From an uncultured Paracoccaceae bacterium (GTDB lineage: Bacteria; Pseudomonadota; Alphaproteobacteria; Rhodobacterales; Rhodobacteraceae): a stretch of 64,000 nt of DNA. The position numbers and the translations under genes were made by a program. Where the stretch lies: the NCBI GenBank assembly GCA_947493255.1, contig CANLQK010000001.1, forward strand, positions 310,001 to 374,000, read 5' to 3'. Numbering within the stretch: position 1 is the first letter of the stretch; each line of letters starts with the position of its first letter. The notes under the pieces are model-generated. The model saw only the letters and a list, made by a program, of their open reading frames with translations. It did no database searches and was not told the DNA's origin. Below are positions 24,107 through 31,925 of the stretch, piece by piece.

Positions 24107-24643
24107 TCAAAGCATGGGGCCTGAGAGAATGAAGCGCTTGGCTTCTTCTGGTGGCAAGGGTTCGATGGGTTTGGTTTCGGTTCCACCCCAGTGTTTGGCG
24201 CTTTCGACCACTTGGCGGAAGTAACCCGTGATGGCTTCCAGATGGGCTTCTTTTCGTGCCAGTTCGATGATGGAGCGGCACTTGAAGGTGCGGCCATGCA
24301 AGAGGTCTTTGACGTAGATGGTTTCGCGCTTCTTCTGAAAGTACAGGAAGCCGACAGTCAGGCTGCCCAAAAGAGCAATGGTCACGTGGGTGGGCAGGTT
24401 AAACGAACGCGTGACGGCCATGAGAATTGGCGCAACCACAAACGCACTGCCGAAGAAGCCAACCAATCCCGCGATGATGGTATGGCGGATGAGCTTAGGC
24501 TGGATGGCGTCGATGATGACAGCACTGTCGAGCTTGTACTTGCGAATGAGGTTGGTCTCTTCTTCGGTCAATTCTGCTTTCGCCCAAAGATTGAAAATGA
24601 CTCGTCTACCTGTCTTTTGAGTCCTTTTGAAAAGTAAGTTCAT
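24107..24643 (-). CDS. Two-helix membrane protein, likely membrane half of the coupling module
   Basis: A 178-aa protein with two hydrophobic helices (TIIAGLVGFFGSAFVVAPILMAV at about 55-77 and VTIALLGSLTVGFLYF at about 87-102), between charged cytoplasmic parts. The C-terminal part is helical and ends GPML just before the ATPase start. TraD and VirD4 proteins begin with two membrane helices, and this gene supplies exactly that in front of a helix-free ATPase. It has no match I recognise; the role is inferred from position. A GGGGAACAAC ribosome site precedes ATG 24643. Confidence 0.65.
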   Translation of the reverse strand: MNLLFKRTQKTGRRVIFNLWAKAELTEEETNLIRKYKLDSAVIIDAIQPKLIRHTIIAGLVGFFGSAFVVAPILMAVTRSFNLPTHVTIALLGSLTVGFLYFQKKRETIYVKDLLHGRTFKCRSIIELARKEAHLEAITGYFRQVVESAKHWGGTETKPIEPLPPEEAKRFILSGPML

Positions 24644-24740
24644 AAACTGTTGTTCCCCTTTGAAAATATACCCACAATTGAAAACAGATGAGTAGATTCA
24701 GGTCAAGAAATTCAACAGCTTTGAGTTGTGTTCCTTGAGT

Positions 24741-24769
24741 ACTTCTTCATCATGAAATGATGAAGAAGT
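24741..24769. repeat. 13-bp perfect inverted repeat
   Basis: ACTTCTTCATCAT (24741-24753) and ATGATGAAGAAGT (24757-24769) with a 3-nt spacer. It lies in the 228-bp gap upstream of the membrane/ATPase/Replic_Relax operon. There is no T-run on either side, so an operator is more likely than a terminator. Confidence 0.6.
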
Positions 24770-24845
24770 CAGATTGAACAGCAAAGGAAATCTGACAAGG
24801 TATGGTCTGCTATGTGATTGGTTGTTGGCATATAGCTTGAGGGGC

Positions 24846-24873
24846 AAGATGCATATACAGGGATATGCATCTT
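24846..24873 (-). terminator. Hairpin at the end of the two-gene membrane module
   Basis: An 11-bp perfect stem (AAGATGCATAT 24846-24856, ATATGCATCTT 24863-24873), 6-nt loop, overlapping the stop codon of the 329-aa gene (24872-24874). The following minus-strand bases are GCCCC, so it lacks a U-run and may act in RNA stability rather than strict termination. Confidence 0.55.
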
Positions 24874-25861
24874 AGGACTGGTAGCAATAGTCCAGTATTT
24901 CCCCAAAATTGACCTCTTCGCGTTCTAATCGGCGTTCCAGCTCTTCCAACTCGTCAATGCTCTGATATTCATCGCTGAACTCGACGCTGAGTTGGAAATT
25001 TCCATCTTCCTGTTTCCCAATATCCGTTAGCTGGTCGCTGAGTGTTTCCAGAACATGGGTTGCAAGTTCGACTTGAAGCTTTCTAAATCTAATAAGGCGA
25101 TGACAGATAAAGAAGTCTGAACGGTCGGGATGTGACGATGCTCTTCCGCTCCAACCTGTAGGCCGAGTGGCAGTAAACAGCGCTTCGTCTTGCGTTTTCT
25201 TCCACACGCGAAAGTCAAAATAGTTCTTCGGGTTTGGGTTTTCATGTGTTGGCCGAGGCATATGCTTTGCCCCACCATCATGGGCATACCTGTCCAACGT
25301 CTTAAGGATGCGATTTTGGTAACGCACCTTCCTCCTTACAGAACTCTTCCAATCAAAAATGAGGAGGCGCTTGCGTCTCAGAAAACGAACTTCGCGCCGC
25401 AAGATTTCGTCATCGCGGTCCCAGTTCCGCCTAACACGTCGAGGCAAATATTGAAAAACTAAGCTCATAAATCTGAAGACTGAGTTGGCGGGGACGGCGC
25501 GGAAATACTGACCTTCATCCTCATACTCTTGCAGAATGTAAACTGCTTTACCGTAGTAAATGAGGCTTTGAACCACCTCTTCGACTAGCTCCTCGACAAT
25601 GGAATGCCCACCCGAATAGCTGTGCCTGCTGACGAATGCTCCCAACAACTGGTCCTGCAGCTCTTGATTATTTGATGTAATCCGAAACGTGTTCGCGTCT
25701 CTCCGCGAGCTGCCAAAGAACATGTTGTGGAAGTCGTCGTTGAACATGTTTTGATTGAAGTTTCCCATTCGGTCAACGGGACGAAAAACTAACGCCTCCA
25801 ACGCATTTGGTAAAATTTCATGATTGACAAAAAACTCAGGAGCATTGCGAGAAACTCTCAT
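24872..25861 (-). CDS. Unknown 329-aa soluble protein of two-gene module
   Basis: A 329-aa protein with no transmembrane segment. It begins MRVSRNAPEFFVNHEILPNA, has a central basic region rich in arginine (RRVRRNWDRDDEILRREVRF, then LRRKRLLIFDWKSSVRRKVR) and a strongly acidic C-terminal tail (SIDELEELERRLEREEVNFG). The start overlaps the stop of the upstream 823-aa gene by ATGA, implying translational coupling. I recognise no family and see no catalytic motif. Its pairing with a large membrane protein beside an integrase suggests cargo acting at the membrane, perhaps defence. Confidence 0.7.
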   Translation of the reverse strand: MRVSRNAPEFFVNHEILPNALEALVFRPVDRMGNFNQNMFNDDFHNMFFGSSRRDANTFRITSNNQELQDQLLGAFVSRHSYSGGHSIVEELVEEVVQSLIYYGKAVYILQEYEDEGQYFRAVPANSVFRFMSLVFQYLPRRVRRNWDRDDEILRREVRFLRRKRLLIFDWKSSVRRKVRYQNRILKTLDRYAHDGGAKHMPRPTHENPNPKNYFDFRVWKKTQDEALFTATRPTGWSGRASSHPDRSDFFICHRLIRFRKLQVELATHVLETLSDQLTDIGKQEDGNFQLSVEFSDEYQSIDELEELERRLEREEVNFGEILDYCYQS

Positions 25862-28329
25862 TCTGCCTCTCCTTTTCGCTGCTCAATCTGCGACTTGAAA
25901 CTGGTGATTCGGTAATTGATTTTATCTTCTGACAAGTCCACCTCATCTAGCACGTGCAACGCAAAGAAGACGTCGCTGGCGCTGTAGTAGCCACCTCTAA
26001 ATTCGTCGACGATATGGCTTGGGTGCTTCGGTCCATGAGAGGAATAACGGTCGTTGTATCCTGCATCTCGCAACAGGGCTTCGAACTTCATCTTCCACTC
26101 GGTTCTAATCAAGCTCCTTGGGGAAGCGTTCATGCTAAAGCTCCTGCTGTCGCTCAACAGCATCGTTCTTTCCAGATACCCTTTGCGGTCCTTTGCGGCT
26201 TCTAACAAGCCTTCCCAAATTTGCATTGGGATTGTCTTGAGCGCCTTATTCTGATGATGTTCAGCGTACAGAATCGAATACCCTAAAAGCGTCGCTAGGT
26301 CTTTGTTCGCACTTGATACAAGATGAAGACGAAACTCTTGGTTTACGTCCAAGTCAGGGTCTGTGAACTTGAAATTTGCCGCTAGAAACGCCAATCCAAA
26401 GAAAGTCTGGAAAACACGTTCCAACACTTCCTCATCGTTCTGGTGAAGCGCGTTGAGGCACTCATTGGCAAGTACGAAATATGTCTGTCCAAAGTGGTCA
26501 GGTAGGCTTGTGTCATGGGCACGTGAAGCAAACAGATGACTCCCCAAATTTTTGTCGGACAAGAGCTTCATCAATTCACTACGCTGGACTTCAAATTGGT
26601 TCTGAAGTTTTTCAAAATCCAACGTTGGAATCTTGTACATTTCGTCATCGTATAGCCGGTACTCAGCGTACCGCGAAAACAACCGTTCCAAGTCATCGTA
26701 CCAGCCTGGCAGTTTCCAGTTGGAATGGAGGGTGCTCAAAACCACTTGAGTTGCCGCTGCTGGGTGTCCTGATGCCACAAGGGTCTGGGCAAACTTCGGA
26801 AGTTCAGTACTTTCGAAATCCGCGACGGTTTCGACGATTTTGAAGTACTCCTCCAAAGCAGCTTTAATAGTAAGTTGCTGCAAGTACTTTGGTCGGGATA
26901 AGCGACGCTGCTCAATCTTTTGTTCAAAGACTATCCGCTTTTGAAGTGGGCGAATTTTGACCTGTAGAAAGGCAGGAAGATTCTTGCTTGCGGCAAACGA
27001 CCAGTCATCTTCTGCGAAAAACCGCATCAATTCCTTGTCAAAGGTCTGTATCCTGCGCAGCGTCTCAAGGAAGAAATTTTGAGCGCTTGCGGCCCAAGTA
27101 TCAGCCAATGCAATTGCGTGTTTCGACGTTTCACTATTCTTGCTGTCAAGCTCTGGCAAGTATTGTTCAAGCAAAAGACGTACGGCAGCGAAATCGTCCA
27201 ACCCTGTCTGAAAATATAGTCCATGAGCATACACAGACGCGCGGTGCTGGAGGTCTGAAACCAGCCGAAGTGAAAGCTCCCACTTCTTTGCTTTGAGTGC
27301 TCGTTCAAGATGATGGTGAATCTTTTCGAGGGCTGCACTTTCAAGCCAGTCTAAATCTGGTCGTTCTTCAGGTGTGATTTGAGAACTAGTTTGGAGAGCT
27401 ATTGAAGTCGCTGAATCGCCAGCTAAGAACCAGTTTGGATGAAACTGAACCCGTGGGAACCAGTAGCTATCCTCTGGAATTTTGTGCTTCTGCTTCAAGT
27501 AGTAGGCTAGCAGGCCCGAGTACCTGTTGGTTAGAAGTGGTAGATTTTGCTCAACTTTGCTTTGCTCGCCTTGGAGTCTTTCGTTGATGAAATCGAGTTG
27601 CTTCAGCTTCGTTCTAGCCAACTGGGAAAAGTGGTTCTGATAGGAAATTGAGTTCCTGTCTTGAGCGACCCGTTCAATGTGCTGGGCGATTTTTGGAAGA
27701 ATCTCACCGTCAATCAACGGTGTGAGCTCAAAGAATTCAAACAATCTCCGACCGATTGGGAAGAGCGTTAAGACAGATAACACAGTCAGGCAACTAGAAA
27801 CCACATATACTGCAAGCCCTGTTTGGTGACCAAAGATGTTGATGGCTGTGACCGTGAGACAAAAGGCGGTCGCGAAGATGAGGGTTGAAGTGTATAAGTT
27901 GCCGACTTGTTCGCCAATCAACAGGCTGACGATTTTTCGGTTCAATTTGGCGTAACCAGTGCTGAGAATGATACCGATGGTGGCAAAATAAATCGAAAAA
28001 ATTGCGGCTAAGAGTACGGCATAAAATTCAAGTTGTCCGTTGTATTCGTCGTGTGTGGAAACATCAGGCCAGCTTGTGAGCTGAAACTCATCGACTATGC
28101 GATGCTCACCGTATTCCAATGCAAACAAAGCCAACCCAACGAAGAGGAACTTTTTCAGGCCAATCCAGATTAGCTGCCAGCCAATCTTAGACTTCTGAAC
28201 CTGCGCTCTTACCCCTGAGGTGCCATCATGTCTTAGCTTTTCAGCCCGAAACAACTGCCGCGAAAACCAACTTCTTGCTTTCCAAAATCCGTCCGTTGAA
28301 ACCGCCCAAACTCTTAATCGTGCTAACAA
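25858..28329 (-). CDS. Unknown 823-aa membrane protein of two-gene module
   Basis: An 823-aa protein. The N-terminal 230 residues carry about four hydrophobic helices (WIGLKKFLFVGLALFALEYG, AVLLAAIFSIYFATIGIILS, TSTLIFATAFCLTVTAINIF, and VVSSCLTVLSVLTLFPIG). The remaining 590 residues are helical and look like an all-alpha repeat array, with no recognisable catalytic motif. The start is most likely TTG 28329 behind AGGA (spacing 7). An ATG at 28336 is out of frame, so a one-base error in this region cannot be excluded. It is the first gene of a two-gene operon. No family is recognised. Confidence 0.7.
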   Translation of the reverse strand: MLARLRVWAVSTDGFWKARSWFSRQLFRAEKLRHDGTSGVRAQVQKSKIGWQLIWIGLKKFLFVGLALFALEYGEHRIVDEFQLTSWPDVSTHDEYNGQLEFYAVLLAAIFSIYFATIGIILSTGYAKLNRKIVSLLIGEQVGNLYTSTLIFATAFCLTVTAINIFGHQTGLAVYVVSSCLTVLSVLTLFPIGRRLFEFFELTPLIDGEILPKIAQHIERVAQDRNSISYQNHFSQLARTKLKQLDFINERLQGEQSKVEQNLPLLTNRYSGLLAYYLKQKHKIPEDSYWFPRVQFHPNWFLAGDSATSIALQTSSQITPEERPDLDWLESAALEKIHHHLERALKAKKWELSLRLVSDLQHRASVYAHGLYFQTGLDDFAAVRLLLEQYLPELDSKNSETSKHAIALADTWAASAQNFFLETLRRIQTFDKELMRFFAEDDWSFAASKNLPAFLQVKIRPLQKRIVFEQKIEQRRLSRPKYLQQLTIKAALEEYFKIVETVADFESTELPKFAQTLVASGHPAAATQVVLSTLHSNWKLPGWYDDLERLFSRYAEYRLYDDEMYKIPTLDFEKLQNQFEVQRSELMKLLSDKNLGSHLFASRAHDTSLPDHFGQTYFVLANECLNALHQNDEEVLERVFQTFFGLAFLAANFKFTDPDLDVNQEFRLHLVSSANKDLATLLGYSILYAEHHQNKALKTIPMQIWEGLLEAAKDRKGYLERTMLLSDSRSFSMNASPRSLIRTEWKMKFEALLRDAGYNDRYSSHGPKHPSHIVDEFRGGYYSASDVFFALHVLDEVDLSEDKINYRITSFKSQIEQRKGEAE

Positions 28330-28355
28330 TATTCATTCCTAAATTTTGATGACGA

Positions 28356-28374
28356 CCCGAGTGTGCACCTCGGG
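28356..28374 (-). terminator. Hairpin downstream of AlpA-type gene
   Basis: CCCGAG (28356-28361) pairs with CTCGGG (28369-28374) across a 7-nt loop. It lies in the 72-bp gap between the AlpA-type gene (stop at 28402) and the 823-aa gene on the minus strand. A CATGCT-N7-AGCATG element lies just upstream of it. The call as terminator is tentative. Confidence 0.4.
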
Positions 28375-28401
28375 CCGCCCATGCTCCAAAGAAGCATGTG
28401 T

Positions 28402-28581
28402 TTACTCTCGAGCGAGTAAACGCTCTTCAAGCCAATCCAAGACTTCCTGTTCCACCCACCCAACACGGTTAGGGCCCAGCGTTACCCGCTTGGGGAATTT
28501 GCCTGCCTTTTCCAGTCGAGCAACGTGCTGTGGGGAGTAGAGAACCAACTCTTTGAGCGCCTTCTTCGACAGTATTTTCAT
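28402..28581 (-). CDS. AlpA-family phage/excision regulator
   Basis: A 59-aa MerR-like winged HTH protein starting at ATG 28581 (AAGGAGATATC ribosome site with an overlapping GTG). The sequence LKELVLYSPQHVARLEKAGK, then FPKRVTLGPNRVGWVEQEVL matches AlpA/excisionase proteins, which in phages and islands activate integrase expression or assist excision. It lies 2.5 kb from the integrase in the same direction, near the right end of the element, as expected for an excision control gene. Confidence 0.88.
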   Translation of the reverse strand: MKILSKKALKELVLYSPQHVARLEKAGKFPKRVTLGPNRVGWVEQEVLDWLEERLLARE

Positions 28582-28716
28582 CACGATATCTCCTTGAATA
28601 AGGAGCATCGCGATGCCCCGAGCTGAGGTTGAACCTCGGTCCGAGTGCTATTGAAACTATGCCTTTGGGTGCGCAAATACAATCATAGAGTGAAATTCAG
28701 AGATTTTGATAAGCAT

Positions 28717-29136
28717 ATGAGCGCACAAGAAATATTAGACGAACATCCCAATCTGACATGCGAAATTCGAAGCAACGAGGATGGATCAAAATTTGTCGGA
28801 ACATTGAAGTATGACGGGTACGAAAATTGTACGATTGATGGTCCATCTGTCGATGCGGTGCGTGGCCAGTACCTGACAATTTGCGCCCTCATTGATGAAC
28901 AAGGCGCAATGCTGCGCGAGGGGACAATTATGCTCGGGTATCACAATGGCGTCCATCGAGGCGACGTCTTATTGCCAGATGGGGAGATTATCGGTTCTTG
29001 GGTTACGGATGACGAAGAATGGTGCCATTTCACCAAGGAGGGCGATGATGAACCTTGCGTGAGTGCTCCTTCGGATTGGATGCTACAGGATTCAATTTCT
29101 AGGTGGCTCAAGCGTGAGGGCGATAAGGCCGATTAA
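28717..29136 (+). CDS. Acidic protein of unknown function
   Basis: A 139-aa acidic protein starting at ATG 28717 (upstream in-frame starts exist; the ribosome site is weak). It is rich in Asp, Glu and Gly in a beta-strand-like pattern (GSKFVGTLKYDGYENCTIDG, then EGTIMLGYHNGVHRGDVLLP, then GEIIGSWVTDDEEWCHF), suggesting a small beta-rich domain. Four cysteines are scattered. Its 3' end overlaps the convergent integrase by 4 nt. Position and acidity are reminiscent of island-encoded DNA-mimic or antirestriction proteins, but no homology is recognised. Confidence 0.5.
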   Translation: MSAQEILDEHPNLTCEIRSNEDGSKFVGTLKYDGYENCTIDGPSVDAVRGQYLTICALIDEQGAMLREGTIMLGYHNGVHRGDVLLPDGEIIGSWVTDDEEWCHFTKEGDDEPCVSAPSDWMLQDSISRWLKREGDKAD

Positions 29137-30236
29137 GCAATCAGAACTTCCAACCATTCATCGTAGCGTTCAAGCGCTTCTTTCATCTCAGGCAGATATG
29201 AATGCCGATTGTAGATGCCTGCTACACCACCGAACGACCCGCTTTGGTGGTTGAGGATTTTCTCTGTCACATGAATGGGTACACCTAGCCGCGCCATATT
29301 CGATGAAAGGGTGCGCCGCAGGTCGTGCAGGGTGAAGTGTTCAATATCGACCGCCTTGTCCAATGCCTCTTTGACACGCCTGATGCCATTGAACGGCTTC
29401 ATAGGGTCTTTGCCTGCAAACACATAGATGCCTTCGCCTTCACGTGTCTCTAGGATGTGCATCGCGGTTGGGGGCAGGGGCAGTGTGTGTGAACGATGGT
29501 TCTTGGTGCGCTCTTCGGACAGGTGGAGTTGGCCGTCATTAATCTCGTCCCAACGCAGATGCCCAATTTCCGTTCTGCGCTGTCCTGTAAGGATGAGAAG
29601 AGCGACCATATCGTGGAAAAGGCTGCGGTTGGTTCTGACGTAGCTGTAAAGCGCCTTGAGTTCATCATCGTCCAAGATGCGGTCACGACTTTTCAAACGT
29701 GCTGGCTTCTTGTCTGCGGCTATTGGGTTGTGGGTCATGTACTGATTTCGGACGCACCAATTGAAGAAGACCTTGAGGGCGGTGAAGGCGTAGTTCTGGT
29801 TGGTCGGGGTCTCTGAGAGTTCATCCAGCTTTCGATACACGTCAGCGCGTTCAAGCTGAGCCAAGTCCTTCTTGAAGCCGAAAAAGTTCAGGTGCCGTTT
29901 GTATTCTCTGACTGTGATGGGACGCAGGCGCTTCTCACAGTCAGTAATGAAGCGGTCCTTAGCCACCTCAAACGACACCCTGACTTCTTGATGTTTGCCG
30001 AATGAGGCTTCGGAGAGGAACTGCTTTGCATCGCGTCTGGCGTCAGCAAGGGACAAGGCGGGATAGCGGCCAAGGGTCTTAAGTCTTCGCTTCTCACCGA
30101 ACATTACAACGAAAGATTTACTCTTCGCTGAACAGCGCAAGCCAAAGGCTGGGGTGCTTTCATCCCAATACGTAACTTGTCCGCTTTCGGGCAGGTTAAT
30201 CTTCTTCACTGCCATATCAGTGAGCCGCAGCTTCAT
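29133..30236 (-). CDS. int: P4-type tyrosine integrase
   Basis: A 367-aa integrase with an N-terminal DUF4102-like arm-binding domain (MKLRLTDMAVKKINLPESGQ, then YWDESTPAFGLR), a core-binding region, and a catalytic domain with R220 (LTGQRRTEIGHLRWDE), H304/R307 (TLHDLRRTLS), H330 (ILNHQSG) and nucleophile Y342 (GIYNRH). It is transcribed away from the right attachment repeat, 155 bp distant, the usual position for islands in tRNA 3' ends. The 22-bp repeat 30238-30259 abuts its start codon, so arm-site binding may also repress its own gene. Confidence 0.95.
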   Translation of the reverse strand: MKLRLTDMAVKKINLPESGQVTYWDESTPAFGLRCSAKSKSFVVMFGEKRRLKTLGRYPALSLADARRDAKQFLSEASFGKHQEVRVSFEVAKDRFITDCEKRLRPITVREYKRHLNFFGFKKDLAQLERADVYRKLDELSETPTNQNYAFTALKVFFNWCVRNQYMTHNPIAADKKPARLKSRDRILDDDELKALYSYVRTNRSLFHDMVALLILTGQRRTEIGHLRWDEINDGQLHLSEERTKNHRSHTLPLPPTAMHILETREGEGIYVFAGKDPMKPFNGIRRVKEALDKAVDIEHFTLHDLRRTLSSNMARLGVPIHVTEKILNHQSGSFGGVAGIYNRHSYLPEMKEALERYDEWLEVLIA

Positions 30237-30237
30237 A

Positions 30238-30259
30238 GTTTAGTCTCTTTTTAGTCTCT
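30238..30259 (+). repeat. Right 22-bp terminal repeat (candidate integrase arm site)
   Basis: Identical to 11834-11855 and in the same orientation: tandem TTTAGTCTCT motifs with 11-bp period. It lies one base upstream of the integrase start (30236) and 132 bp from attR. Integrase binding here would couple site recognition to autoregulation. Confidence 0.7.
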
Positions 30260-30391
30260 TTAATCGAGAGTATATGGGCATGAATCTATGTTCAAGTATG
30301 TGAAGGTGAAATCACGTAACATGTTAATAAGTATAGTATAAATTTCAGATATGTTCAGTTGTGTGAACTCTTGGAAATGGGTAAAATAATA

Positions 30392-30438
30392 ATTTGTAAT
30401 CAGTAGGTCCGCGGTTCGAGTCCGTGTGGGGGCACCAT
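30392..30438 (+). repeat. attR: 47-bp copy of tRNA-Thr 3' end
   Basis: A perfect repeat of 11744-11790. It contains only the 3' part of the tRNA (anticodon loop onward), so it is not a functional tRNA gene. It defines the right end of the element. Confidence 0.95.
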
Positions 30439-30696
30439 TTAACTTTATAATTCAGTGACTTATGCTGCATCGTTGCTCGCTGGAGAAGTGCGTCAAAAAT
30501 CTGGAAGCTTATCGGAAGCCGGAAAGCGGGTGTGGAGGTGGAATCACGGTCAAGGTCTGGTCTTGTGGGACTTTCGGCTCGGACCATTCACGTCGACAAA
30601 GTGTTGTAATGTTTCGCTCACCCTAAGATTGACTCTTCGGGGCCTCCGTGACCTTTTAGCTGCATATTGACCGTTAACAGTTAAGTTGTCCCTCAA

Positions 30697-31314
30697 ATGC
30701 TTAAGTCAATTTGGAGGTTGTTTTTTCGGCCTCGTTACTCTCCTCCAAAGAAACCATTTGAGGATACGCTTGCCTATAGAGCAGGTCGCGGCTTAACCGG
30801 CCCACCTATGAGTACGAAGCCGTCGCAAAGCGAGCTGAGGTCAACTGGCGGGGCGTTCGATGCATCGAAGGCTCAAGCTGTAGAAACTGCGCGCGTTCTG
30901 GAGGGACCTGCGTTTGTGACGGACGGCGATACGATTACGATCCAGAAGACACAAGTGCGTCTCTACGGGATTGATGCACCAGAGCTGAACCACCCTTATG
31001 GGCAAAAATCTAAGTGGGCGATGGTGAAGTTGTGCAAGGGCAACCGAATACGCGCCGAAATCACAGATGAAGACGAATATGGACGGACGGTTGCAAAGTG
31101 CTATTTGCCCGACGGTCGAGATTTGTCGGCAGAACTAGTGAGACAGGGTCTAGCAATCGACTGGCCCAAATTTTCAGGTGGGCACTACGGGCAGTTCGAA
31201 GTTGAGGGTATTCGAAAAAAACTCTGGCTTGCTGATGCACGACAGAAGGGGCGGATGCATGTTTGGGAACGGTTTGAGGCGCGTCAGAAAGCTGAAAGTA
31301 GATTGAGGCACTGA
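30697..31314 (+). CDS. Thermonuclease-family (SNase-like) nuclease
   Basis: A 205-aa protein with a C-terminal staphylococcal-nuclease domain from about residue 65. The motif VTDGDTITIQKTQVRLYGID is followed by APELNHPYG, with catalytic-type arginine and glutamate (R in VRLYG, E in DAPEL), and EYGRTVAKC supplies the second arginine, so it should be active. The N-terminal 60 residues are a low-complexity basic extension; a signal peptide is not clear. It lies just outside attR, with a 258-bp non-coding gap before it, and may be a remnant of older insertions. Start ATG 30697 or the internal ATG 30808. Confidence 0.85.
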   Translation: MLKSIWRLFFRPRYSPPKKPFEDTLAYRAGRGLTGPPMSTKPSQSELRSTGGAFDASKAQAVETARVLEGPAFVTDGDTITIQKTQVRLYGIDAPELNHPYGQKSKWAMVKLCKGNRIRAEITDEDEYGRTVAKCYLPDGRDLSAELVRQGLAIDWPKFSGGHYGQFEVEGIRKKLWLADARQKGRMHVWERFEARQKAESRLRH

Positions 31315-31507
31315 ACGGCCCAAAAGCCGCCATCTCGATATTTGTTCCAATGCTGAATTACAGCATGCGAAAACAGACTTTGCTGAACCCTAGAGTAGCT
31401 TTTCGGAGCGATGACCAATGAATTGGCTGTTGATATCTAACTTTAGACACCATGTGACACCAAAGTGTTTCTATTCCTAACTATTTAACCGGCCCCCCTA
31501 ATTCAGG

Positions 31508-31840
31508 TTACGTATTTTGTTCTGCAAACCCAATACGGCGAGCGTTCTGATAATCGATGACTTGCTGAGGTGAACGCGTTTTGGCCAAGCGTATGGATAT
31601 CCCCGCACAGCCAATGACGATCCAACTAATCTGAGTAAGGACAGACGCCAGATTAAATTCGACCGCCAGGCTGGCGAGAACAAGAGACGCTGCTAATACA
31701 TTCAATGCTGGATATATTAGGCCTTGGCCTTCAATCACTCGGAACTGCAACGCGGCAAAACTAGCCATGTAGAAAAAAAACCCTAATAGCCCTGCTCCAC
31801 GAAGGAGCTGATCGAACTCTAGGGAGGTAAAAAACGTCAT
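31508..31840 (-). CDS. Four-helix membrane protein, CBU_0592-like
   Basis: A 110-aa protein with hydrophobic segments at about 14-32 (GAGLLGFFFYMASFAALQF), 40-62 (LIYPALNVLAASLVLASLAVEF) and 66-84 (ASVLTQISWIVIGCAGISI). This is the pattern of CBU_0592-type small membrane proteins often beside regulators or transporters; no function is known. It is a single gene on the minus strand, preceded by the LuxR regulator gene on the same strand 85 bp upstream. The region 31315-31507 on its 3' side contains nothing recognisable. Confidence 0.6.
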   Translation of the reverse strand: MTFFTSLEFDQLLRGAGLLGFFFYMASFAALQFRVIEGQGLIYPALNVLAASLVLASLAVEFNLASVLTQISWIVIGCAGISIRLAKTRSPQQVIDYQNARRIGFAEQNT

Positions 31841-31925
31841 CGTTATATACTTTGCTACTTCAATGACACTGAATGTGTCGGAAGTTTGGCAACAAGAAAT
31901 CCCCCATATGGGGTAAAAACAGATC

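Larger units (their letters stand above)
11744..30438. mobile_element. Integrative element in tRNA-Thr (about 18.7 kb)
   Basis: The element is bounded by a perfect 47-bp direct repeat of the tRNA-Thr 3' end. A P4-type tyrosine integrase lies beside the right repeat, and 22-bp repeats lie just inside both ends. Contents: a FimB-like recombinase, a large serine recombinase, two HerA/VirD4-like ATPases, a Replic_Relax protein, an AlpA-type regulator, DUF3768 and several unrecognised genes. No relaxase, replication initiator or type IV secretion genes are visible, so it is either mobilised by another element or uses an unrecognised transfer mode. Insertion at a tRNA-Thr 3' end is classical for this integrase class. 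Confidence 0.9.

Noticed and set aside
23593-24132. A 179-codon plus-strand frame inside the coupling ATPase
   Set aside because: Opposite a strong ATPase gene with Walker motifs; no start signals.
28329-28336. Frameshift at the start of the 823-aa gene
   Set aside because: ATG 28336 is out of frame, but TTG 28329 has a properly spaced AGGA; an error is possible but not needed to explain the gene.
30345-30587. An 80-codon minus-strand frame across attR
   Set aside because: It is the antisense of the tRNA-Thr fragment (its middle translates the T-arm), with no ribosome site; a well-known false gene type.
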